From an uncultured Flavobacteriales bacterium (GTDB lineage Bacteria > Bacteroidota > Bacteroidia > Flavobacteriales > Weeksellaceae): DNA of 64,000 nt. The stretch spans positions 75,992 to 139,991 of the forward strand of contig CALJKL010000019.1 of the NCBI GenBank assembly GCA_937973555.1, read 5' to 3'. A model generated the notes under the pieces. The model saw only the letters and a program-made list of their open reading frames with translations, made no database searches and had not been told where the DNA came from. The translations under genes and the position numbers were made by a program. This document shows positions 1 to 8,407 of this stretch, piece after piece (the stretch's first letter is position 1; each line of letters starts with the position of its first letter).

Positions 1-1034
1 AAGTATTGCTTCAGGCAGAAATTTTAGAATTAAAAGCCAACCCAAATAAAAATGCTAACGGGGTAGTTATTGAAGCTTCTTTAGACAAAGGAAGAGGTTA
101 TGTTTCTACGATGTTGATACAAGGAGGAACCCTAAGAGTAGGTGATTATGTAGTGGCGGGTAAAAACCATGGTAAGGTAAAAGCCATGCTAGACGAAAGA
201 GGAAAGCAAATGGAAGAAGCAGGACCTTCTAAACCAGTTACTATTTTAGGACTAGATGGTGCACCTACCGCTGGGGATAAATTTAAAGTATACGAAGACG
301 AAAGAGAGGCAAAAACAATAGCCAATAAGCGTGAGCAACTTCAAAGAGAGCAAACCATCAGAACCAAAAAACACCTTACTTTGGATGAATTGGGAAGAAG
401 AATTGCACTTGGAGATTTCAAAGAATTGAACATCATCCTAAAAGGAGACGTGGACGGTTCTGTGGAAGCGCTTTCAGATCAGTTACAAAGACTTTCTACC
501 GAAGAGATCAGCGTGAATATCATTCACAAAGGAGTTGGGCAAATTACCGAATCTGATGTATTGTTAGCTGCTGCTTCTGATGCCATTATGATCGGTTTCA
601 ACGTTAGAGCAGGAGCCAGCGCCAAGGATTTAGCGGATAGAGAAGAAATAGAAATAAGAACCTATTCTGTAATCTATGCTGCTATCGATGAGGTGAAGGA
701 GGCCATGGAAGGGATGTTATCTCCTGAAATCAAAGAACAGGTAATTGGTAATGTAGAAATTAGAGAGACCTTTAAAATCTCTAAAGTGGGTACCATTGCG
801 GGTTGTATGGTGATTAACGGTAAGGTGACTAGAAATTCTAAAATAAGACTCCTAAGAGATGGAATCGTAAAATTCGATGGAGAACTAGAATCATTAAAGC
901 GTTTTAAAGACGATGTAAAAGAAGTAACCAAAGGTTATGAATGTGGTTTGAACATCAAAGGTTATAACGATATTGAAGTAGGAGATATCTTAGAGGTTTA
1001 TGAAGAAATAGCCGTTAAGAAAAAACTGAAATAA
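1..1034 (+). CDS. infB: Translation initiation factor IF-2, C-terminal part (5' end outside window)
   Basis: IF-2 is the GTPase that brings fMet-tRNA to the 30S subunit and promotes subunit joining. Only about the last 343 residues are here; the G domain lies upstream of the window. The reading frame is open from base 3, so the TTG at 6 is not the true start. Visible are the second beta-barrel (near the start, around GRGYVSTMLIQGGTLRVGD), the IF-2 domain 3 region with the family-typical ILKGDVDGSVEAL stretch, and the final barrel that binds fMet-tRNA. The gene ends before a clear terminator. Confidence 0.97.
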   Translation, partial: VLLQAEILELKANPNKNANGVVIEASLDKGRGYVSTMLIQGGTLRVGDYVVAGKNHGKVKAMLDERGKQMEEAGPSKPVTILGLDGAPTAGDKFKVYEDEREAKTIANKREQLQREQTIRTKKHLTLDELGRRIALGDFKELNIILKGDVDGSVEALSDQLQRLSTEEISVNIIHKGVGQITESDVLLAAASDAIMIGFNVRAGASAKDLADREEIEIRTYSVIYAAIDEVKEAMEGMLSPEIKEQVIGNVEIRETFKISKVGTIAGCMVINGKVTRNSKIRLLRDGIVKFDGELESLKRFKDDVKEVTKGYECGLNIKGYNDIEVGDILEVYEEIAVKKKLK

Positions 1035-1053
1035 AATTTTAAAAAAGATCAAA

Positions 1054-1081
1054 ATGTCCCGTTTTTACGGGATATTTTTTT
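1054..1081 (+). terminator. Rho-independent terminator of infB
   Basis: A short hairpin (ATGTCCCGT / ACGGGATAT with a TTTT loop) is followed by a T run, 20 bases after the infB stop codon. Confidence 0.8.
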
Positions 1082-1095
1082 ATCAAAACGTATAA

Positions 1096-1112
1096 TTTAG
1101 ATTCATTCTAAA
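1096..1112. promoter_or_regulatory. Fur/PerR-like imperfect palindrome
   Basis: TTTAGATTCATTCTAAA is a 7-1-7 type inverted repeat with one mismatch. Its core TAGATTCATTCTA recurs exactly at 23320-23332 in front of the U32/ferredoxin operon. It lies more than 200 bases before susC and between two terminator-like hairpins, so what it would control is unclear. Confidence 0.3.
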
Positions 1113-1113
1113 T

Positions 1114-1158
1114 AAAAAAAATGCACCAAAAAAAATTTCAAATAAAGGTGCTTTTTTT
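1114..1158. terminator. Second terminator-like hairpin after infB
   Basis: GCACC (1123-1127) pairs with GGTGC (1147-1151); A and T runs flank the stem on either side, so it could act in both directions. It may be a back-up terminator for infB or the end of a short transcript starting near 1090. Confidence 0.45.
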
Positions 1159-1248
1159 ATTTGATTTTATGATTATGTGCATTTAAAGCACAGCTTAATT
1201 TTCATATTGTAAATTTTTTTAAAAAAATAATGTGAAATACACATCAAT

Positions 1249-1328
1249 ATGTTAAATTTTTTGGGATATCAATTTGTTCATGTTAAAATTAATTAACATT
1301 TTTGCTTCAAAATATTAAATAATGTTAA
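1249..1328 (+). promoter_or_regulatory. Four ATGTTAA half-sites upstream of susC
   Basis: ATGTTAA occurs at 1249-1255, 1280-1286 and 1322-1328, and inverted (TTAACAT) at 1293-1299. The second and fourth of these positions form a perfect 7-bp inverted repeat with a 6-base spacer. No exact TAnnTTTG box is present in this leader. A regulator binding site is inferred from arrangement only. Confidence 0.3.
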
Positions 1329-1329
1329 T

Positions 1330-4137
1330 ATGAATGTAAAATTAAAAGTGTTAACCGCAGGTGTTCTTTTCTTTTTTGGAGGCCAAGCAGTATTGGCTCA
1401 AAAAAAGAGTGACTCGGTAAAAAATGAAAAATCTATTGATGAGGTAGTAATTGTTGGTTTTGGACAAAAAAAATCAGTGAAGGAAGTTACAGGCTCAGTA
1501 TCAAGTATTAAATCAGAATCCATTCAGGATGTTCCGGTGGCGTCTATTGATAAGATGCTACAAGGAAGAGTGACTGGTGTTCAAACGGGGAATTCGTCTG
1601 GACAGCCGGGAGGTATGGCTAGTGTAAGGGTAAGAGGTATTTCCTCTATTAATGGTGTGGTGTCGCCTATCTATATTTTAGATGGGGTGAGAATTGCCAA
1701 CGGAGATCTTACTACTGCCAATACAACGGCTAACATTCTTGCCAACTTGAATCCAGATGATGTAGAGAGTGTTACCGTTCTTAAAGATGCAGTTTCAACT
1801 GCTGTTTATGGTGCTGATGCTGGTGCAGGTGTTATTGTAATTACTACAAAATCTGGTAAAAAAGGTAAACCTAAATTTAATTTGTCTTATAACATGGGCT
1901 ACAATGACAAAGCAGTGAAGCAGCATGAAAGATTTAAGACAGCAGATTGGCTTACTTACATGGCAGACTCTTATAATAATAGATATGGAACTACCTACAC
2001 AGGAGATACTTTTGCAACCGCACTAGGATCTGCTATCGTAGATAAAAATAGTGATACTAATTGGGCAGATGCAGCAAGCCAAAGAGGGGTTCAGCAAAAT
2101 GCTGATTTCAGTATGTCTGGCGGAAGCGATAAAATGACGTATTATACCTCTGCTAACTATTTCAACCAAGAAAGTATCGTAAGAAATTCTTATTTCAAAA
2201 GATTGGCTTTCACCAATAAAGTAGCTTATCAGGTTTCTGATAAATTTAAATTAACTACTGATATTCAGTTTTCATATTCTAAATTGAATACATTAAGTGA
2301 AGGTGGAGCTTTTGCTAACCCTATTTTAGCGCAATATTTTAACAGACCTACTGATCCGATGAGAAATGCGGATGGAAGCTGGTACTGGAATGCATCTACC
2401 GGAAGACTTTCTAACAGTATGTTTAACCCTGGAGCGATTGTAGATATGAACTACAGTACTGCGGGTACTTTCAGAACTTATGCCAATTTTGGGGTAGAGT
2501 ATAAAATATTGAAAAACTTAACCTATAAGTTTGTATTCTCTCCAGAATATATTCAAATTGAAGAAGACAGATATTGGAATCCTATTCATGGAGACGGAAG
2601 AAACTATGGTGGGTACCAAAGAACTTCTAATAATAGATATTTCAACTTTAACGTTCAAAATATCTTAGATTATACTTATAAAACAGGATTGCATAATTTT
2701 GGTGCATCATTTATTCAGGAAGCATATAAAACAGATAATAAATTCTTATCTGCTACAGGTATTACTGTAGGTACTCCTACTTTGCAGACGCTTTCTAACT
2801 TTGTGGTACCTTACGGATATTCTGGTTCTGCAGGAGTCTCTTCTAGATATGGTTATGCTGTTACAGGTCATTATGATTATAACAGATTGGCATTATTAGA
2901 TGCATCTTACAGAAGAGACGTTCTTTCTCAATTTATGCCAGGAAACAAGGCTGGAAATTTCTGGTCTATTGGGGTAGGTTTAGACTTGGCAAAATTAAAC
3001 TTCATGGAAAAGTATGAAGCAATCTCTATGTTTAAATTCAGAACATCTTATGGTAAATTAGGAAACCAGGTTGCTGCCAATCCATATGCACTTTATAACT
3101 ATAACACCAATTATAATGATTATGCTGCGGCAACTTATTCTGGTGTTAATAACCCTAACCTAAGATGGGAAACTGTAAATCCTTTCAATGCTGGGGTAGA
3201 TGTAGGTCTATTTAACGATAGAATTACTTTAAGTGCAGAATATTATAACAAGAAGACAAAAGACTTGATTTATAACTTGCCTTTACAAACTTCTCAAGGG
3301 TTAACGTCTTATTCAGAAAACATCGGTTCTTTGGTGAACAGAGGTTTTGAATTTGCTGTAAATTCTGTAATCTTGAAAGGAGATAAAAATTCTTTGAGAT
3401 GGACTTTAGGAGTTAATTTATCTACACTTGACAACGAAATTACGGAGCTATATGGTGGTACTGTAAACGGTGGTACTACTACTCTTAGGGTAGGAGAAGG
3501 TGTAAGAACATGGTACCTTCGTAAGTGGGCTGGTGTAGATGCTGCTACTGGTGCTGCACTATGGTATGTAAATGGTGTAGACGGTGCTACTACTACAAAT
3601 TACAATGCTGCACAGCAAGCTGTACAGGGATCTATGCTAAATAAAATTTATGGTGGTGCAAATACAACTTTATCTTATAGAGGATTTGCTTTAGACCTGC
3701 AATTTGCATACGGATTTGGATCTAAAATTTACGATGACTGGGCAGTGTATACTTATTCTGACGGACAGTATACTTCAAGTTACCCAGGATATGGTGATGT
3801 CTTTGGAGATTACTGGACTCCTACCAACATAGGAGCTTCTAATCCTAAACCAATATATGGTAATGCAACTTTATCAAACAGAGCTTCAACAAGATTCTTG
3901 TATAAAGGAGATTATATCAGATTAAGCAATGCTAAATTGGGATATACTTTTAATGGTCAATATCTTAAAAATGCAGGAATTGGAAGCCTTCAGGTTTATG
4001 TAATGGCTAACAATGCATATACCTATCTGTTTGACAAAAAATTGAAATTTGACCCTGAGGTAAACATTGCTGGTGCTTCTAACTTAGGATTGCCAATACT
4101 CAAGTCATATTTATTCGGATTTAGTGTAAATTTCTAA
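1330..4137 (+). CDS. SusC/RagA-family TonB-dependent outer-membrane receptor
   Basis: This is a 935-residue outer-membrane barrel that should import a ligand too large for porins, using TonB energy and a SusD lipoprotein lid. A signal peptide occupies about residues 1-23 (cleavage after VLAQ). A plug domain follows at about 35-175, with the SusC hallmark region VRVRGISSINGV and YGADAGAGVIVITTKSG near its end. The long beta-barrel ends in aromatic F (FGFSVNF), as outer-membrane barrels do. The carboxypeptidase-regulatory-like N-terminal extension seen in many SusC proteins is absent. The susD gene follows after 12 bases. No glycoside hydrolase lies nearby, so the substrate cannot be named. Confidence 0.95.
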   Translation: MNVKLKVLTAGVLFFFGGQAVLAQKKSDSVKNEKSIDEVVIVGFGQKKSVKEVTGSVSSIKSESIQDVPVASIDKMLQGRVTGVQTGNSSGQPGGMASVRVRGISSINGVVSPIYILDGVRIANGDLTTANTTANILANLNPDDVESVTVLKDAVSTAVYGADAGAGVIVITTKSGKKGKPKFNLSYNMGYNDKAVKQHERFKTADWLTYMADSYNNRYGTTYTGDTFATALGSAIVDKNSDTNWADAASQRGVQQNADFSMSGGSDKMTYYTSANYFNQESIVRNSYFKRLAFTNKVAYQVSDKFKLTTDIQFSYSKLNTLSEGGAFANPILAQYFNRPTDPMRNADGSWYWNASTGRLSNSMFNPGAIVDMNYSTAGTFRTYANFGVEYKILKNLTYKFVFSPEYIQIEEDRYWNPIHGDGRNYGGYQRTSNNRYFNFNVQNILDYTYKTGLHNFGASFIQEAYKTDNKFLSATGITVGTPTLQTLSNFVVPYGYSGSAGVSSRYGYAVTGHYDYNRLALLDASYRRDVLSQFMPGNKAGNFWSIGVGLDLAKLNFMEKYEAISMFKFRTSYGKLGNQVAANPYALYNYNTNYNDYAAATYSGVNNPNLRWETVNPFNAGVDVGLFNDRITLSAEYYNKKTKDLIYNLPLQTSQGLTSYSENIGSLVNRGFEFAVNSVILKGDKNSLRWTLGVNLSTLDNEITELYGGTVNGGTTTLRVGEGVRTWYLRKWAGVDAATGAALWYVNGVDGATTTNYNAAQQAVQGSMLNKIYGGANTTLSYRGFALDLQFAYGFGSKIYDDWAVYTYSDGQYTSSYPGYGDVFGDYWTPTNIGASNPKPIYGNATLSNRASTRFLYKGDYIRLSNAKLGYTFNGQYLKNAGIGSLQVYVMANNAYTYLFDKKLKFDPEVNIAGASNLGLPILKSYLFGFSVNF

Positions 4138-4149
4138 AATTAAAGGAAA

Positions 4150-5550
4150 ATGATTAAAAATAAGAAAATATATAAAATTGCATTACTGGCGTTTGGATTA
4201 TTAACAGTTAGTAATTCATGTAGCAGTGATTTTGTTGAAAGAGAATTTAAGCAGGATGTAATACAGTCAGATTTGGCTAGTCTTTCTGAAATTAAATCTT
4301 TCGTTAGAGGAGGATATTCTTCCATGAGAGCTTCTACTTACTATGGCCGTGATTTCTTGGCTTATGGTGAAGTAAGATCAGATGAGATGTTCAGTAACAA
4401 AGGTTCTGGTTATTACACTACAGTTCAGGATTACTCTATGACTTCGAGTGACTCTTATGCATCTGGTACATATAACCAGATATATACAATGGTGGCAAAA
4501 ATGAACATTGTTATCAATACAGATGTTACAAAATTGGTTTCTTCAGATCAGTCTGCCGCTAAATATTATCAAGGACAGGCTTATGCTTTAAGAGCTCAGG
4601 GATTCTTTGATTTATTAAGATTATACGGTCAGAAATACACAGGTGGTACCCTAGGAATAGTTACTCCACTTACATATGATCCTAAAGCCAAAAAAGCAAG
4701 AAGTACGATTGCTGAAACAGAAGCTCAGATAGAATCTGACTTTAATACTGCGTTAACAATGATGACGGCTAACGTGGCCAATGATGCACCATCTAATAAA
4801 ACAGAATTGTGTGTAAGTGCATTAAAAATATTAATGTCTAGATATTACTTGTACAAAGGAGATTATGCTAAAGTAAGATCGTTGGTTGCAGATGTTTATG
4901 GTAAATATTCAGTTGCTTCAAAAGATCTATACCAAGAAACATTCAGATATACAATGAGAGGGGCCGCTTCTAATGCAGTTTTTGAATTGGAAGTAGGAAC
5001 AGACTCTTCATTATCTACATCTTCTTATGCATATGTATTAAGTTACAATGGCTATGCTAATGTCGCTTTGAACACAGCTGTGTACAATTTGTATGATGCA
5101 GCAGATGTAAGAAGAGCTTTAATTACAAGAGCTTCTACCACAGCACATTATCTATCTTATACCAACTCTCAAGGAGTAACTTTCGGTAAATATACCAATA
5201 CGGTAGGGGCAGATAATATTAAACTAATCCGTTATGAAGAAGCACTTTTAAATGGTGTGGAAGCAGAATTGAACGGTGGAGACCCTGCCAAAGCATTAGA
5301 ATATTATAATGCTATTATTACCAATAGAGGACTTGCAGCAGCTACTTCTGTAGATCTAGTTACTCTTAAAAAAGAGAGAATAAAAGAATTGGTAGGAGAA
5401 GGATTCAGACAATGGGATCTTTTGAGATGGGGAGATACTTCATTCAAACCTTCTGCTAAAGACATCAAGTTATTGGCATTCCCAATTCCAAGAGCTGAAA
5501 CAGATTTAGCAGGTACCCTTGTGGTTTCTAACCCAGGATATGACAATTAA
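4150..5550 (+). CDS. SusD/RagB-family nutrient-binding outer-membrane lipoprotein
   Basis: The 466-residue protein is the surface lipoprotein partner of the preceding SusC-like receptor and captures the ligand. It has a short hydrophobic signal and a lipobox with the lipidated Cys at residue 24 (SNSC). The body has the alpha-helical TPR-like fold pattern of the family, including YYQGQAYALRAQGFFDLLRLYG in the middle and the C-terminal GEGFRQWDLLRWGD and FPIPRAE motifs. It is co-transcribed with susC and ends at a strong bidirectional terminator. Confidence 0.95.
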   Translation: MIKNKKIYKIALLAFGLLTVSNSCSSDFVEREFKQDVIQSDLASLSEIKSFVRGGYSSMRASTYYGRDFLAYGEVRSDEMFSNKGSGYYTTVQDYSMTSSDSYASGTYNQIYTMVAKMNIVINTDVTKLVSSDQSAAKYYQGQAYALRAQGFFDLLRLYGQKYTGGTLGIVTPLTYDPKAKKARSTIAETEAQIESDFNTALTMMTANVANDAPSNKTELCVSALKILMSRYYLYKGDYAKVRSLVADVYGKYSVASKDLYQETFRYTMRGAASNAVFELEVGTDSSLSTSSYAYVLSYNGYANVALNTAVYNLYDAADVRRALITRASTTAHYLSYTNSQGVTFGKYTNTVGADNIKLIRYEEALLNGVEAELNGGDPAKALEYYNAIITNRGLAAATSVDLVTLKKERIKELVGEGFRQWDLLRWGDTSFKPSAKDIKLLAFPIPRAETDLAGTLVVSNPGYDN

Positions 5551-5581
5551 TATAAAACTAATAATTTTAGATAATTGATAA

Positions 5582-5616
5582 AAAATAGGCGCCTCATTTT
5601 GAGGCGCCTATTTATT
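5582..5616. terminator. Bidirectional terminator between susD and the convergent 5617 gene
   Basis: TAGGCGCCTC (5586-5595) and GAGGCGCCTA (5601-5610) form a perfect 10-bp stem with A-rich and T-rich flanks on both sides, serving both converging genes. Confidence 0.9.
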
Positions 5617-6300
5617 TTAAAGATTGTTAATGAATTCGAAAAGTTTTATTTGGTCGCTTTCATTTTTTAGATTGATGTTATTCTCTTTAGCATAATCCAA
5701 AACGGCTTTAGTGTTTTCAATATGTAACAAAACAATAAGGTCTTTTACATTTTTGGGTAATCTTTTATAATCTCCATTGTCGTTAATCAGATAGATATCT
5801 TTGTCTTTTTCAAAATAAGGATTTTTATCTTTAAGATAAGTATTGGTTGTATTATTATTGTATTCTACTATCTGTACCTTTTCCCTTTTATAAAGTTTGT
5901 ATTTCCCTTTGCCCAAAAGCTCTATCAAATATCCTTTTATGGGTTTATTGTCAAATAGATAGTTGGTTAAAATATACACCCTTCCAGAATCCTTATATAT
6001 TAATCTCAAATCATTCTGCTTAATAACGTAATTTAACTCGTCTCCCGCCATGAATTCCATCTCATCTTCATAAGCGTTGTATCTTACTGAAGGCAGACTT
6101 TTACTATAGCCTTCAATTGTGATAGGATGAAAGGCCTCGTCGATATAAGGAGAGCCATCTATCCCAGAATAGGATTTAAAGCTTCTGTTGGTTACTTCAA
6201 AAACACTTCCTCGGGAGTTCCCAAAGACTTCAAGGTCAGTTTTTACTTGAGAAAAATAGAAACTTGGGAGAAAGGCAGCCAATAAAATAATCTTTTTCAT
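5617..6300 (-). CDS. Secreted protein of unknown function
   Basis: I do not recognise this 227-residue protein. It starts with a typical signal peptide (about 17 residues, cleavage after YFSQ), so it is periplasmic or surface located. The mature part is rich in Tyr, Asn and Lys, has predicted beta-strands in its first two thirds, and a helical C-terminal end. It contains no Cys and no obvious catalytic motif. It is transcribed alone, divergent from the porin gene. Confidence 0.75.
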   Translation of the reverse strand: MKKIILLAAFLPSFYFSQVKTDLEVFGNSRGSVFEVTNRSFKSYSGIDGSPYIDEAFHPITIEGYSKSLPSVRYNAYEDEMEFMAGDELNYVIKQNDLRLIYKDSGRVYILTNYLFDNKPIKGYLIELLGKGKYKLYKREKVQIVEYNNNTTNTYLKDKNPYFEKDKDIYLINDNGDYKRLPKNVKDLIVLLHIENTKAVLDYAKENNINLKNESDQIKLFEFINNL

Positions 6301-6447
6301 GGGTTTGATTTATTTTATAAAATTATAAAATTTTGATGACTTATTTTTATTAAATGTTCAATAGATAATGAATGCAATAATTTTTAATCATAATATTAAA
6401 TTAGAATCCTTGCTTTTCAGAAGGTTTTTTATTCCCAATATTTCCAT

Positions 6448-6455
6448 TACTTTTG
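6448..6455 (+). promoter_or_regulatory. Promoter -7 box of the putative porin gene
   Basis: TACTTTTG matches TAnnTTTG exactly, 17 bases before the ATG at 6473. Its position inside the longest possible reading frame argues that translation starts at 6473. No good -33 TTTG is visible. Confidence 0.5.
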
Positions 6456-6472
6456 TATCTCAAATTCCAGAA

Positions 6473-8398
6473 ATGAAATATTTTTTAATAATCATATTTT
6501 TCTCTATTAGTTTTCTTAACGCCCAGGTTGTTAATAAGACAGATAATAACAAGCTGGCGGAGAAAGACACCCTAATTGTTGATAAAGGAAGGAAAGATTC
6601 ACTGAAAATTTTTAAACCAACTATTAACGATTACCTTATTCAAAACCAGTTTTCAGAAAAGAAACCATTTGACACCGTTTTTTCGGTAGATAAATCATAT
6701 AAATTCACCCAATTCAATAATAGGGATAATTTTGGTAAAATACAGTTTGCCAATATAGGAGAAGGTTTTCAGGACTTGGTTTTTTCTTTCAACAAGGAGC
6801 AGAATTTGGCACTATTGCCCACCAAAAAATCTCATTTTATATTAGGCATAGATGACATCCGATATTATGATGTAAAGACGCCCACCACATCTTTCGTGTA
6901 TCATAATGCCATGAGCCAAGGAGCGGCCTTGCAGTCTACCTATACTCAGAATTTCGGCAAAAACCTCAATGTGGCCGTAGAATATATGGGGCTTCGTTCT
7001 CAGGGGCTTTACAGAAGAGAGTTGGCGGCTTCTAACAGTTTTATTTTCTCTGCAAAATTCAATTCCGACAATAGCCGCTACAAATTCTTCACCCATTACA
7101 TCCACCAAAATGTGAACAATGAAGAAAATGGAGGCATTAGTGACTTAAGCCTTTTTCTGGGAGACGATTCCAGATTTAAAAACAGACAAAACCTTCCTGT
7201 AAATTTAAGCTATACCAGTTCTCAATTTTCTTACAGAAGATATTATTTTTCACAGGAATTTCAATTTGTGAATTCAGAGAAATACCCATTTAAGGTAAGA
7301 CATACCTTGTTTCATCAGGCTAATAAATACAAGTATTTACAAGCCGGAACAGAAAATTATTACAACTCAGATTTGCTGGCAGATTTTGATACCTATGCCT
7401 ATAAATTTTCCAAAAATCTAAGCAATACCATTTCTTTGTTGTTTGATAAGCCTGCTTTCAAATTAGAGGCGGGGGCTCGTCACCAGTTGCTGGATTTGGG
7501 TACAGACAGGGAACTGCCTTCATCAGCCGGTGTTTTTATCCCAAAGGATAATAAGGAAAATCGACTGGGCGCTGTAGGAAATTTGGAAATTAAATTATGG
7601 GACAAGATAGATGTTCATTCTGCATTAGAATACTCCAATGGAAAAATCTTTGGCAATTTTCTTCGTTCTGAAAACAATCTGAAATTAGAACCTATCAAGG
7701 ATTATATTTTAGATGCTCATGTTAATTTTCAGTCTTCAAAACCAAGCTTTAACCTTCTGATAAACCCTTCGTTTTATAAAAATTTCAATTACAATTTCTT
7801 GAATGCCCAAAACCAAAATGTTTTGGAAATAGGAGGAAAAGTTAATCTGAAGTGGTTTGAAAGTGCGGTTTTTGCCAATTATTTCAGAATAGACAATTAT
7901 GCTTATTTTGATGGTTCGGGTTTGCCAAAACAAAGTGCTTCATCATTGAATATTTCCCAGATTGGTGGCGAGGCAACATTGAAATATTGGAGAATAAATC
8001 TCAATACCAAGTTGTTGTTCCAAACCGCACTAAGCCAAAAAGAATTATTTCCGATGCCTAATTTTGTAGGAAGAGTGAATTTGTTTTATCAGTCAATGGC
8101 ATTTAAGGACGCGGCAGAAATACAGACCGGCATTAAGGTGTATTATTTCAGCAGCTTCAAATCAAAAGATTATTTTCCTGTCTTGAATGAATTTGTGCTG
8201 TCTGCCAATTCTTCCTCAATCGGCGGTCAACCCATTGCAGATGCCTATTTTAACATGAAGGTGAAGAGAATGATGATCTTTGCTGAAGCACAGCATTTCA
8301 ATACCACTTTTATGAAAAACAAATCTTTTGCAGCGCCTAATTTCCCGTTATATGATTTTAGGCTCAATTTGGGAATTGTTTGGTATATATTTCACTAA
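6473..8398 (+). CDS. Putative porin (Bacteroidota Porin_10-like outer-membrane protein)
   Basis: This 641-residue protein looks like the putative porin family common in Bacteroidota. I chose the ATG at 6473 because it begins a clean signal peptide ending in FLNAQ and follows a promoter box; the longer frame from 6368 adds 35 unlikely residues. After the signal comes the family-typical region around PTINDYLIQNQFSEKKPFD, followed by alternating beta-strand segments rich in Tyr, Phe and Asn over the rest of the protein. The substrate is unknown. The stop codon overlaps the promoter of bshC. Confidence 0.8.
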   Translation: MKYFLIIIFFSISFLNAQVVNKTDNNKLAEKDTLIVDKGRKDSLKIFKPTINDYLIQNQFSEKKPFDTVFSVDKSYKFTQFNNRDNFGKIQFANIGEGFQDLVFSFNKEQNLALLPTKKSHFILGIDDIRYYDVKTPTTSFVYHNAMSQGAALQSTYTQNFGKNLNVAVEYMGLRSQGLYRRELAASNSFIFSAKFNSDNSRYKFFTHYIHQNVNNEENGGISDLSLFLGDDSRFKNRQNLPVNLSYTSSQFSYRRYYFSQEFQFVNSEKYPFKVRHTLFHQANKYKYLQAGTENYYNSDLLADFDTYAYKFSKNLSNTISLLFDKPAFKLEAGARHQLLDLGTDRELPSSAGVFIPKDNKENRLGAVGNLEIKLWDKIDVHSALEYSNGKIFGNFLRSENNLKLEPIKDYILDAHVNFQSSKPSFNLLINPSFYKNFNYNFLNAQNQNVLEIGGKVNLKWFESAVFANYFRIDNYAYFDGSGLPKQSASSLNISQIGGEATLKYWRINLNTKLLFQTALSQKELFPMPNFVGRVNLFYQSMAFKDAAEIQTGIKVYYFSSFKSKDYFPVLNEFVLSANSSSIGGQPIADAYFNMKVKRMMIFAEAQHFNTTFMKNKSFAAPNFPLYDFRLNLGIVWYIFH

Positions 8399-8403
8399 AT
8401 TTG
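8376..8403 (+). promoter_or_regulatory. Promoter of bshC, possibly leaderless
   Basis: TTG (8376-8378), 17 bases, then TAAATTTG (8396-8403). The -7 box contains the porin stop codon and ends 4 bases before the bshC ATG, so the transcript would start at or next to the start codon. Confidence 0.5.
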
Positions 8404-8407
8404 CTTC

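Noticed and set aside
6368..6472. N-terminal extension of the porin
   Set aside because: The added 35 residues have no signal character and cross the TACTTTTG promoter box; the ATG at 6473 starts a proper signal peptide.
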